A stretch of DNA of 16,968 nucleotides. It comes from JBBQKQ01 sp043719155. Its GTDB lineage: Bacteria > Patescibacteriota > Minisyncoccia > Phycocordibacterales > UBA5272. The DNA lies in the NCBI GenBank assembly GCA_043719155.1, contig JAYSUJ010000010.1, positions 1-16,968 of the forward strand, read 5' to 3'. Of this stretch, positions 1 to 6,647 are shown one piece after another. How positions within the stretch are numbered: position 1 is the stretch's first letter; every line of letters begins with the position of its first letter. Made by a program: the position numbers and the translations under genes. Below the pieces are notes generated by a model. That model was not told the DNA's origin, did no database searches, and worked only from the letters and a program-made list of their open reading frames with translations.

Positions 1-31
1 TTTCTAGAGAACATTTGCTTTGTAACATATG

Positions 32-60
32 GATACTTGTTTACTCTCTTTACAAGTATC
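32..60. repeat. Perfect 9-bp inverted repeat (hairpin)
   Basis: GATACTTGT (32-40) and ACAAGTATC (52-60) are perfect reverse complements around an 11-nt loop. No T-run follows on either strand, so it is not a clear intrinsic terminator. It lies about 35 nt downstream of the stop of the truncated secreted protein, and could be a transcript-end hairpin or a protein-binding palindrome. Confidence 0.6.
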
Positions 61-95
61 GCATATTTATTGTGGAATTTTAAGGTGCGTAGGTC

Positions 96-305
96 CTAAC
101 TATATAATAGTGTACCGGAGGTCAAGGCATCGTAAACTCGAAATGTAACGGTAAAGGTTCCTGCTTGGGCAACGCCGGATGTGGTAGTAAGAAAACCTTC
201 ATAACCAAGTGACTGTGGTGGGTTGGCAGCAAAGGTTTGCATTGCTCCCCCCCAAGAGAGAATTAAAAGTGCCAGAATTCCCACAATCTTTTTTTCAAGT
301 TTCAT
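96..305 (-). CDS. Truncated secreted/surface protein with signal peptide
   Basis: A 69-residue protein. Residues 1-27 form a signal peptide: basic start, hydrophobic core (IVGILALLILSW), likely cleavage after TFA and before ANPP. The mature part runs through GYEGFLTTTSGVAQAGTFTV to FRVYDALTSGTLLYS and then stops. This resembles the N-terminal repeat of large secreted bacterial proteins whose usual pattern is L.YQGRL.D..G.P..G.....FRLYDA.TGGTLLW.E. In those the text continues with a beta-rich V.V..G.F...LG segment. Here a TAG stop follows directly, so this is probably the surviving 5' end of a much longer gene; no convincing continuation was seen in the other frames down to position 1. The family assignment comes from memory of the pattern. 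No strong ribosome site is visible; a TATAAA-like box lies about 15 nt upstream. Confidence 0.55.
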   Translation of the reverse strand: MKLEKKIVGILALLILSWGGAMQTFAANPPQSLGYEGFLTTTSGVAQAGTFTVTFRVYDALTSGTLLYS

Positions 306-387
306 ATTTCCAATATTTTTTTATAATTAAAGAACTCCTACTTTTTTTGCAATTCTAAGATTAGAGTATATTACACAAATGCTTTTA

Positions 388-474
388 ACTTAGCTGCCTT
401 ACGGACTTGCTATGTGTACAACTTATAGAAGTCCCCTGGTGGGACAAGGCAGCCAAGTCCCCTGGTGGGACAAG
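388..474. repeat. Nested inverted repeats with a 20-nt hairpin unit present twice
   Basis: The 20-mer AAGTCCCCTGGTGGGACAAG occurs at 429-448 and identically at 455-474 (period 26 nt). Each copy contains a GTCCC/GGGAC stem with a CTGGT loop. An outer pair, ACTTAGCTGCCTT (388-400) and AAGGCAGCCAAGT (446-458), is complementary at 12 of 13 positions and encloses the first hairpin. The block lies in the gap (306-592) between the truncated secreted gene and the tmRNA. No ORF of note was found in that gap. Confidence 0.75.
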
Positions 475-504
475 TATTTTGCAAAAAGCCCACAAAAATG
501 TATA

Positions 505-518
505 TGCAATTTATTGCA
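505..518. repeat. Small palindrome TGCAA-TTTA-TTGCA
   Basis: Perfect 5-bp arms around a 4-nt spacer, in the gap between the repeat block and the 3' end of tmRNA. It is operator-like in form, but no adjacent promoter or regulator links it to a function. Confidence 0.35.
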
Positions 519-592
519 ATTAACCATACCCTACTATTTCTAGAGAAATGGCTGAAATTTAAGAAGAGCAAAATGAAAAAGGTTTGGATTTG

Positions 593-1005
593 TGGAGATG
601 GGCGGAGTTGAACCGCCGTGCAAAAGATAGAGAAAATAAGATCTACAATGTTTAGTCTATTTGTTTTTGGATTTACCCAAATTTCATTTAATATTCCAAC
701 AAATAAACGAAGTAAATATTAAACTAAAGCGTGATCAGATAAATTCGAACGCCTTCGAATTTAAATTTTCTCTATTGTATTACAATCTTTAACAAGTCAG
801 AGAAACTCGCTAAAGACCGCTAGTGACTAGGGACCTTAAAAAGGTTTAGGCAGCTAGGCGAAAGAGTAAGCAAATCCGTAAGGAGAAGCTACTAAGTCGT
901 TTGAAGCAGTTTTGTTTGCATTCGTTTTGGAGGATTTTTAGGAAGTTCCACCAATTCCACATTGCGTTAAATTCAACTATTCTAATGTCAAAGCCTGGCA
1001 TCCCC
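593..1005 (-). ncRNA. ssrA: tmRNA (transfer-messenger RNA)
   Basis: Rescues stalled ribosomes together with SmpB by acting first as an alanyl-tRNA and then as a short mRNA. The 5' end (from 1005) reads GGGGATG and pairs with CATCTCC at 594-600 to form the acceptor stem, with one G-U pair. The discriminator is A at 593, followed by CA and not CCA, so the 3' CCA must be completed enzymatically. The T arm is GGCGG-TTCAACT-CCGCC. The 5' portion has the tmRNA hallmark GGCTTTGACA in place of a normal D arm. A mRNA-like segment with a tag frame lies at 919-854, followed by the CTAGCTGCCTAAACC block that resembles the post-tag region of E. coli tmRNA. The length of 413 nt is within the family range. 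smpB is about 0.9 kb upstream on the same strand. Confidence 0.95.
854..919 (-). other. tmRNA proteolysis-tag reading frame
   Basis: From a GCA resume codon (919-917) to TAG (856-854), 21 codons are read. The tag begins ANKTASNDLV, continues ASPYG, and ends FAYSFA. The hydrophilic N-rich start is typical of tags. The FA end differs from the usual LAA and resembles Mollicutes tags (such as YAFA), which are degraded by Lon. The frame choice is inferred. Another frame ends RLAA at TAA (849-847), but it is Cys-, Phe- and Arg-rich throughout and less tag-like. Confidence 0.7.
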
Positions 1006-1014
1006 ATTAAAATA

Positions 1015-1023
1015 ATTATACCA
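1015..1023 (-). promoter_or_regulatory. Extended -10 promoter of ssrA
   Basis: The minus strand reads TGGTATAAT, a TGn plus consensus -10, ending 9 nt before the tmRNA 5' end (1005). The -35 region falls inside the end of the upstream 288-residue gene and is weak. tmRNA is therefore probably transcribed from its own promoter as well as by read-through. Confidence 0.7.
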
Positions 1024-1039
1024 TAGAAAAATGAGTAAA

Positions 1040-1906
1040 TTACTTTTTTATTTGCCCACCATCAAAACCCATGTGGTGTCTACTCATGGTGACTTTTACC
1101 CCGCATTCCATTAAGACTTGGACCACATGCCCTAAACAGCCCCCAAGGCTTTTAGTTTCATCATCTATGTACATACCACCAGCCACAATTTTTTGTATAT
1201 CTAAAACTTCACACAATATTTGGTAAAATACCTTTTCAAATTTAGAACTAGAATGTGTTAAATTTGAATTTACAATCCCCATTTCCAACCTTTCAATAGC
1301 ATCACTTGTAGCTTTCTGATATTGCAACTCTCTCTCAAGCTCAATTGCCGTAAGTTTTTTACTTAAAATTAAACACTGTGAGTCCGTGACACCCTTTTTA
1401 AATTCTTCAATTATTTTTTTATTCTTGGCAAAAAAGTCAGATTGCATTTCTTTGTAAATATCAGTATTCTTAAATGCGCTGAATAACAGGCCATTACTTA
1501 TTCTACCATCATCTTTTGCAGTTGGAATAATAAAACAATTTGGATATTGCACACCAATCCTTGAATACTCTTCAAAAATAAAGACCGGCATTTTGTCTGA
1601 GTTTGCAACATGTTTTGTTGCACCATTTTTAACAAGCAAATATTTATCAAAAAACCATTGCTTTTCTTTTGGGCTTCCTTGGTTTAAGAATCTTGAAAGT
1701 CGTGAGTCATTGTAGTTTGGGTGCACGAAAACACGTACGCAACCCTTCATTTTTTTAATTCTTTCTTTTAAGTCAAACAATTCCTGCCTACTTATACCGA
1801 GGGCTGTTTCTATAATTTGGTTTTTCATTGCAGCATCAGACTCAGATAGTTCTAACTTTTCCCACTTTTTAATTGTTGCTGCTGACTTAAATTCCTGAGC
1901 TCTCAT
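1040..1906 (-). CDS. Unknown protein between smpB and ssrA
   Basis: A 288-residue soluble protein not recognised from its sequence. It has no signal peptide and no membrane segments. The N-terminal ~60 residues and residues ~150-220 are rich in K and E and look helical, possibly coiled coil (for example RQELFDLKERIKKMKG and KKLTAIELERELQYQKA). Residues ~60-150 look like a compact mixed fold with HPNYND, VFIFEEYS and NCFIIPTAKDDG. The C-terminal ~65 residues include a GGMYIDDE..SLGGCLGHVVQVLMECGVKV segment and end MSRHHMGFDGG, the most motif-like part. The ATG lies 3 nt after the smpB stop, so the two genes are almost certainly co-transcribed. Its stop is 35 nt from the tmRNA 5' end. A role in trans-translation is suggested only by position. 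Confidence 0.75.
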   Translation of the reverse strand: MRAQEFKSAATIKKWEKLELSESDAAMKNQIIETALGISRQELFDLKERIKKMKGCVRVFVHPNYNDSRLSRFLNQGSPKEKQWFFDKYLLVKNGATKHVANSDKMPVFIFEEYSRIGVQYPNCFIIPTAKDDGRISNGLLFSAFKNTDIYKEMQSDFFAKNKKIIEEFKKGVTDSQCLILSKKLTAIELERELQYQKATSDAIERLEMGIVNSNLTHSSSKFEKVFYQILCEVLDIQKIVAGGMYIDDETKSLGGCLGHVVQVLMECGVKVTMSRHHMGFDGGQIKK

Positions 1907-1909
1907 ATA

Positions 1910-2332
1910 TTAGACACCGCTTCGCTTATCATCTTTTTTACGTATCACCTCTCTCTTATCTTGTTTTTTCAGTCGTTTACCAATGCCGCACTCTAGCTTT
2001 AGCATCCCATGTTGGTCAAAAAAGGAAATTGGAAAAACGTGTAAATTTTGCCCATGTTGCAGACTTTTAATATCTTCTATCTCATTTTTATTAGCTAGCA
2101 ATTTACGTGTATGATATGCGTCATACCCTAGAATATTTTTTTCTTGAAAAGCTGGGATATATGCCCCAACCAAAAAAAGCTGATTATTTACACAGGCAAT
2201 TCTGGCTCCGTCCAATGTACCTTGTCCTTTTCTTAAACTTTTAACTTCCGTACCCAAAAGCTCTACTCCAAAAACTTTTTTTTGTTCTATAGAGTATTCT
2301 AAATGATTTTTTTTATTGCGAACTAATGACAT
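1910..2332 (-). CDS. smpB: SsrA-binding protein SmpB
   Basis: The RNA-binding partner that brings tmRNA to stalled ribosomes. The 140-residue protein shows the family's diagnostic stretches: HLEYSIEQKKVFGVELLGTEVKSLRKGQ at the N-terminus, the AYHTRKLL motif in the middle, and GIGKRLKKQDKR near the end (compare KKQHDKR in E. coli). The C-terminal tail that enters the mRNA channel is short (EVIRKKDDKRSGV), which makes the protein somewhat shorter than the usual ~150-160 residues. It lies 16 nt downstream of the nucleotidyltransferase gene and 3 nt upstream of the unknown 288-residue gene in one minus-strand cluster. The tmRNA it serves lies at 593-1005. Confidence 0.97.
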   Translation of the reverse strand: MSLVRNKKNHLEYSIEQKKVFGVELLGTEVKSLRKGQGTLDGARIACVNNQLFLVGAYIPAFQEKNILGYDAYHTRKLLANKNEIEDIKSLQHGQNLHVFPISFFDQHGMLKLECGIGKRLKKQDKREVIRKKDDKRSGV

Positions 2333-2347
2333 AATTTTATGCGGCCA

Positions 2348-3022
2348 TTATACCATTTTATGAGCCTCAACATACTCTTCTACATTACCTACCGAAACCC
2401 ATAAGTCAGAGATAACCACCTTAACAACTTCATGCTTTAAATACTTATTTATTACTGTTGGTAAAAAATATTCCCCATTTACAGGCTGTGGTGCAGATTC
2501 TAGAAAAATTTTAGGTGACAAGACATATACCCCAACAGACACAAAATTGGTTTTAGGAAACTTGGGTTTTTCTAGGATATTTAAAAGATTATTCTCTCCA
2601 TCAAACTCTACCACTCCAAACTTTTCTGGGTTTTGATGACTGTTTACTAAAATAGCATTTTTATGCTTTAACATTTTGACTAAACTTTTTTTGTCATGCA
2701 CGTCGTCAGCGTTAAGTACTAAAAATCTATCTTGTTTTGCTAAATATTTTTTGGTAAGCATGAGTGCTTGCCACGTACCTTGCAGTTTTTCTTGTTTAAC
2801 ATATTTTATTTTTATGTTTTTATATTTATTTCCAAAATATTTTTTTATTTGTTCTCCAAAATACCCAACCACTAAAACAACTTCATTAATTTCTTTTGGT
2901 AAAGCATTTAATATATGCTCTAAAATAGGTTTATTGTGTACGAACAACATTGGCTTACAAGTCTTTAAAGTAAGTGGCAACATGCGCTTACCAAGGCCTG
3001 CAGCAAAAATTACAGCTTTCAT
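2348..3022 (-). CDS. Sugar-phosphate nucleotidyltransferase (RmlA/GlmU N-domain type)
   Basis: Expected to join a sugar-1-phosphate to an NTP, giving a nucleotide sugar plus pyrophosphate. The N-terminal signature AAGLGKRMLPLTLKTCKPML fits the family pattern GxGxRxxPxTxxxxKPM, with the second lysine the usual catalytic one. Further family landmarks are the QGTWQAL stretch (~residues 81-87), the metal-site region LVLNADD (~101-107, ADD where NGD is common), and ILEKPKFP (~149-156). At 224 residues it is the transferase domain alone, without the left-handed beta-helix of GlmU. The ATG follows the YvcK-HAD stop by 3 nt, so translation is probably coupled. Proximity to glmS makes GlcNAc-1-phosphate a plausible substrate, but the sequence alone cannot fix the sugar. 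Confidence 0.9.
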   Translation of the reverse strand: MKAVIFAAGLGKRMLPLTLKTCKPMLFVHNKPILEHILNALPKEINEVVLVVGYFGEQIKKYFGNKYKNIKIKYVKQEKLQGTWQALMLTKKYLAKQDRFLVLNADDVHDKKSLVKMLKHKNAILVNSHQNPEKFGVVEFDGENNLLNILEKPKFPKTNFVSVGVYVLSPKIFLESAPQPVNGEYFLPTVINKYLKHEVVKVVISDLWVSVGNVEEYVEAHKMV

Positions 3023-3025
3023 ATT

Positions 3026-4504
3026 TTATATCGGTAACTTTGAAAAGTCTCCAGCTTTCTCAATTAAAAATAAATGCTTGTGGTGGTTTTTTGTATCCCT
3101 GTGTGTACCGGCAGGAAAAGCTACACAAATAGTTTCTAAACCTAAAGTTTCTGCATAGTACAACTCACCCTCTTCATATCTATCCCCCACCACGATCAAG
3201 TCTTTAAAACTTTTTTCATGATTTTGTTTTAACTTATTAAGTTCATACTTCTTTTTTATTATTTCATCTACCAAGATTACTTTCTTAAAATATTTCTCCA
3301 CTTTTAGATGATTTAGTTTTTTTTGCTGGTCACCATATTTATCAAATGTAAGCAAAATTGCATTTTCTTTTTTAACTCTTTGAAGCATTTCTAGTACACT
3401 TTTGGAAAATTTTAAATGCCTATAGTCCCCGCTTCGCCACTCTGGGTGCAGGTGAGTTTCAATCAAAGTATCATCTAAGTCAAAAATATAAACATTTTCT
3501 AATATGGTTTTTTTAACATTTTTTTTACTTTCCAAACTTAGCACTTTTTCAAAGGCTTGAAGAAAAAGCTTTTTGTCATGCCTTATAACTCCATTTGTTT
3601 TAAGCATATTTACCTCCAGTATTCTCGCATCTTTTTTGATATCATTTTCTATGGGTACAGCTCGCTCTGTTTTAAAATACTTTTTTATCAATTTTTTGTC
3701 TATCTTTTTTTTATTAAATAAAATGTAGTCCGGTTTTTTATTTAAATATTTTTCGGTTTCTAAGACAAAATTTGAAAGTTTAAAATCTTTAGTTTCAGAA
3801 GCTTTGGTCATGATGTTGCTTACCAAGATTATTTTAGCTTTACTTTTTTTTACAGCTTGGCAAAAACCAGAAACCAAAAAATTAGGAACAAGAGAAGTGT
3901 AAAAATCTCCGGGACATAAAATTATGAAGTCAGCCTTATTAATTTCTGAAACTACTTGTGGGTTAATTTCAGTTTCTCTAGTTAAATATATTTTTTCTAT
4001 TTTTCTATCATCTTCAGTCTCCCTTAAAGTTATAGGCGACTGACCAACAATATCCTCGCCCAAAAGTCTTTTTCCATTTGTGAGCTTGGCCGCAAGTTCG
4101 GCATAGTCATAAGTGACTGGTAAAACTTTTCCTTTAATTTTAAAAAGTTTACAAATATTTTCCAAGCCTAATTTTTCTCCCCAGATTTTCTGGGCTGTGA
4201 GAATCATCAAATTTCCTAAACTGTGATTTTCCAAACTATTGTTTTTGCCAAATCTATAATTATATATTTCTTCTAAGATCTTATTTTCAATAGTTTTTTG
4301 GGCAAATATTCTACGTCGTATGTCGCCCTGAGGAACCTGTCCGAACTCACGCCTCAAAATGCCAGTCGATCCACCATTGTCAAAACTAGTAACAACAGCT
4401 GTTAAATCTGGAAATTTATTTGCCAAGGCTTCGTCAATAACACTCCCACCGGTACCACCACCTACTGTAACTATTTTTATATTTCGCATCTCCTCTATGT
4501 ACAT
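3026..4504 (-). CDS. YvcK/GlmR (CofD-like) protein fused to a HAD phosphatase domain
   Basis: Two domains in 492 residues. Residues ~8-325 are YvcK/CofD-like: the start IVTVGGGTGGSVI, then TSFDNGGSTGILRREFGQVPQGDIRR (from ~39) and HSLGNLMIL (~93-101), all family landmarks. Residues ~336-492 form a HAD hydrolase: motif I FDLDDT (nucleophile D342, acid/base D344), a likely motif II at LLTFD (~385-389), and motif IV GDRYEEGE (~440-447). In Bacillus subtilis, YvcK (GlmR) binds UDP-GlcNAc and stimulates GlmS; here glmS is the divergent neighbour, 59 bp away. The HAD fusion is unusual to me. The first ATG (4504) is used; a second ATG at 4489 has GAGGAG directly abutting it, too close to act as a ribosome site. 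The gene heads the cluster that continues into the nucleotidyltransferase. Confidence 0.88.
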   Translation of the reverse strand: MYIEEMRNIKIVTVGGGTGGSVIDEALANKFPDLTAVVTSFDNGGSTGILRREFGQVPQGDIRRRIFAQKTIENKILEEIYNYRFGKNNSLENHSLGNLMILTAQKIWGEKLGLENICKLFKIKGKVLPVTYDYAELAAKLTNGKRLLGEDIVGQSPITLRETEDDRKIEKIYLTRETEINPQVVSEINKADFIILCPGDFYTSLVPNFLVSGFCQAVKKSKAKIILVSNIMTKASETKDFKLSNFVLETEKYLNKKPDYILFNKKKIDKKLIKKYFKTERAVPIENDIKKDARILEVNMLKTNGVIRHDKKLFLQAFEKVLSLESKKNVKKTILENVYIFDLDDTLIETHLHPEWRSGDYRHLKFSKSVLEMLQRVKKENAILLTFDKYGDQQKKLNHLKVEKYFKKVILVDEIIKKKYELNKLKQNHEKSFKDLIVVGDRYEEGELYYAETLGLETICVAFPAGTHRDTKNHHKHLFLIEKAGDFSKLPI

Positions 4505-4563
4505 TTATGTTTATCAAAAAATTACATGAAATATTTATTTAAAAAAAAGGTAATACTTTTTAT

Positions 4564-6246
4564 ATGTGTGGAATATTTATATACAAAAGCAGCAAACAAC
4601 AAGACGCCGAGAAAATGGTTTTTCAAGGTTTAAAAGATTTGGAGTATAGAGGTTACGACTCCTGGGGCTTAATTTCTAAAAACAAAAATGATAATCTAAA
4701 AGTTTCAAAATTTGTTGGCAAAGTTTCTGAGAGCAGTTTTAAGCCTGAACCCAGTGAAATTGGTCTCGGTCACACTCGATGGGCGACTCATGGCCAAGTA
4801 AACAAGGAAAATACCCACCCCCATCTTTCAAATAGCGGCAGGTTTGCAATTGTTCACAACGGAATCTTTGAAAGTTTTACCGAGCATAAAGTTGAACTAC
4901 AAAAAACAGGCTATGTATTTAAATCTGAAACTGACACCGAAGTTTTCGTAAATTTAATAGAAGCAATAGGACTGGAAAAAGCCATAAGGAAGCTAGACGG
5001 CAGTAATGCCTTTGCGTTACTAGATACAAATACGGATGAAATTTATATTTACAAAAATGGTTCATCACTTTACGTTGGTCAAATAGACAAAAAAAATAGT
5101 CAAACAATTATAACTTCATCTGACTTAAATGCATTAACAAAATATACAAATAAAATTTATAGCCTAAAAGACGGTGAACTTATAAATCTCTCAAAATTAG
5201 AGGCTGTAAATTTTACCCATTATGAAAACTTAAACGAAACGCAAGATTTGCAAAATTTCCCCCATTTTACTTTAAAAGAAATTTTTGACCAAAAGCGTAC
5301 AATAAAAGATGCTTACACAGAAAATAAAAAACTTTCTTCGGAAAGCATACTTGGCGAAAAATGGTTTGAGGGCCAAAACATTTTTGCAAGTGGCTGTGGC
5401 ACAGCCTATCATGCAGCTATAGCCTTTTCATATCTTGCCGCTAGTGAGAAAATAAATGTGAGGACTATACCTGCCAATGAACATTTGGTGATTAAAAATT
5501 TAATCGACAAGAACACCATACTTTTCCTTTTCTCTCAAAGTGGAGAAACTGCCGACTCTATACTTTTTGCAAAATTTGTTCAAAAAGCAGGTGGTAAAGT
5601 TTATTCTGTACTAAATGCCAAGCACAGTACTTTGGCACAAATTTCAAACCAAACTTTTTTTACGCACTCTGGAAAGGAAGTTGCAGTCGCCTCGACCAAA
5701 GCCTTTACTGGCATGCTAGCAACTTGTTTTAAAATCTTAAACCTAAAAATCTCAAATATTTTTTTTCAACAAATAAATAATTATATAGAAAAAGAAACAG
5801 TAGAAAATATTCAAAAGGTAGCTACAGAAATATTAAAACAAGAGAAAATTTTTATACTCGGTAAAGGACTGGAATATGTTGTCGCCATGGAGACGGCATT
5901 GAAGATAAAAGAGACGAGTTATGTACACGCCGAGGCTTTTGCAACTGGTGAACTAAAGCATGGCGTATTGGCCTTGGTAGACGAAAAGACTACCTGCATA
6001 ATCTTTGGCGAAAATGAAAATGCGGCCTTGCAGATAAAAGCTCGAGGCGGCAATATTTTAGGTATAGCAGCTGAACAGAAAGAGTATCACAGCCATTTTA
6101 TATCAGTTCCAAAAAGTGAAGATGAAAAACTAGATTTTATTTTTCACACCATCGCCGGACAAATTCTAGCTTATCAGCTCGCCGTATTAAAAAATTTAAA
6201 CCCTGATAAACCCAGAAACTTAGCCAAGAGTGTGACCGTGCTTTAA
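4564..6246 (+). CDS. glmS: Glutamine-fructose-6-phosphate aminotransferase (isomerizing)
   Basis: Makes glucosamine-6-phosphate from fructose-6-phosphate and glutamine, the entry step to UDP-GlcNAc and cell-wall sugars. MCGIF at the start supplies the N-terminal cysteine nucleophile after Met removal. The glutaminase domain (residues ~1-220) shows LEYRGYDSWG, GHTRWATHG, THPHL and HNGIFE. Two SIS isomerase domains follow: FASGCGTAYHA (~274-284) and FSQSGETADS (~323-332) in the first, and KETSYVHAEAFATGELKHG in the second. The end PRNLAKSVTVL is the classical GlmS C-terminus. At 560 residues it is about 50 shorter than the E. coli enzyme, mainly in the linker and outer loops. No glmS riboswitch fits in the 59-bp upstream gap. 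The gene is divergent from the YvcK-HAD fusion, a possible activator. Confidence 0.97.
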   Translation: MCGIFIYKSSKQQDAEKMVFQGLKDLEYRGYDSWGLISKNKNDNLKVSKFVGKVSESSFKPEPSEIGLGHTRWATHGQVNKENTHPHLSNSGRFAIVHNGIFESFTEHKVELQKTGYVFKSETDTEVFVNLIEAIGLEKAIRKLDGSNAFALLDTNTDEIYIYKNGSSLYVGQIDKKNSQTIITSSDLNALTKYTNKIYSLKDGELINLSKLEAVNFTHYENLNETQDLQNFPHFTLKEIFDQKRTIKDAYTENKKLSSESILGEKWFEGQNIFASGCGTAYHAAIAFSYLAASEKINVRTIPANEHLVIKNLIDKNTILFLFSQSGETADSILFAKFVQKAGGKVYSVLNAKHSTLAQISNQTFFTHSGKEVAVASTKAFTGMLATCFKILNLKISNIFFQQINNYIEKETVENIQKVATEILKQEKIFILGKGLEYVVAMETALKIKETSYVHAEAFATGELKHGVLALVDEKTTCIIFGENENAALQIKARGGNILGIAAEQKEYHSHFISVPKSEDEKLDFIFHTIAGQILAYQLAVLKNLNPDKPRNLAKSVTVL

Positions 6247-6330
6247 AATATTTGACATCTACAGCTGACTTGCTAAACTTGATGTTGTACTTAGTTAAAA
6301 TTAAATTAAAAAAAATTAAGTTCTAAAAAT

Positions 6331-6603
6331 ATGTATACATTCAAAATTTTAAAAAACAAAAAAGGAGAGTTCAGAGTTCAATTCTGTTACCGAAAAGAAG
6401 TAATTTTTTGGACCGAAGCCTACACCAGAAAACCAAGTGCCAAAAAAGCTATAGAAACTTTTCTAAAGAATGGCCCAACAGCTGTCATAGAAGAGATAGA
6501 TGAGAATGTAAAGGTAGTTACAAAAGTAGCTCCTGCAAAAAAGGCTCCAGCTAAAAAAGCTGCAGTAAAAGCAGTACCAGCTAAAGTAGCTGCAAAAGCA
6601 TAG
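6331..6603 (+). CDS. DUF1508 (YegP-like) protein with Ala/Lys-rich tail
   Basis: The 90-residue protein begins with one DUF1508/UPF0339 unit (residues ~1-50: FKILKNKKGEFRVQF, then EAYTRKPSAKKAIETFLKN), a small alpha/beta fold of unclear function. Residues ~67-90 form a low-complexity, strongly basic tail built of APAKKA and VPAKVAAKA units, like the tails of histone H1-like and HU-like nucleoid proteins. The tail suggests nucleic-acid contact; this is inference. It lies 84 bp downstream of glmS with no clear terminator between them, and is followed at once by a strong terminator. No Shine-Dalgarno site is visible before the ATG. Confidence 0.8.
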   Translation: MYTFKILKNKKGEFRVQFCYRKEVIFWTEAYTRKPSAKKAIETFLKNGPTAVIEEIDENVKVVTKVAPAKKAPAKKAAVKAVPAKVAAKA

Positions 6604-6620
6604 TTTTAAAAAAACTAATT

Positions 6621-6647
6621 AAAGCACACAAATAAAGTGTGCTTTTT
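6621..6647. terminator. Bidirectional intrinsic terminator
   Basis: AAAGCACAC (6621-6629) and GTGTGCTTT (6637-6645) form a perfect 9-bp stem with an AAATAAA loop. T-rich runs follow on the plus strand (TTTTATTT), and a T-run appears on the minus strand about 6 nt after the stem. It ends the DUF1508 transcript and, from the other side, the lemA-to-DUF45 operon whose stop codon is at 6648-6650. Confidence 0.9.

Noticed and set aside
429..474. CRISPR-like repeat pair
   Set aside because: Only two units with a 6-nt spacer, each a self-complementary hairpin, and no cas genes. It is better described as nested inverted repeats.
847..919. Alternative tmRNA tag frame ending RLAA
   Set aside because: It ends in the common LAA but is Cys-, Phe- and Arg-rich along its length. 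The frame starting at GCA with ANKTASND is more tag-like. It is kept only as a check in the findings.
2676..3158. Plus-strand 160-codon frame
   Set aside because: Antisense to the nucleotidyltransferase and the end of the YvcK-HAD gene. Its low-complexity Phe/Ser/Cys-rich translation is typical of an antisense shadow.
4505..4563. glmS ribozyme/riboswitch upstream of glmS
   Set aside because: The gap to the divergent gene is only 59 bp of AT-rich sequence, too short for the glmS ribozyme, and no matching structure was seen.
4919..5107. Minus-strand frame within glmS
   Set aside because: Fully inside a clear glmS and has no family features.
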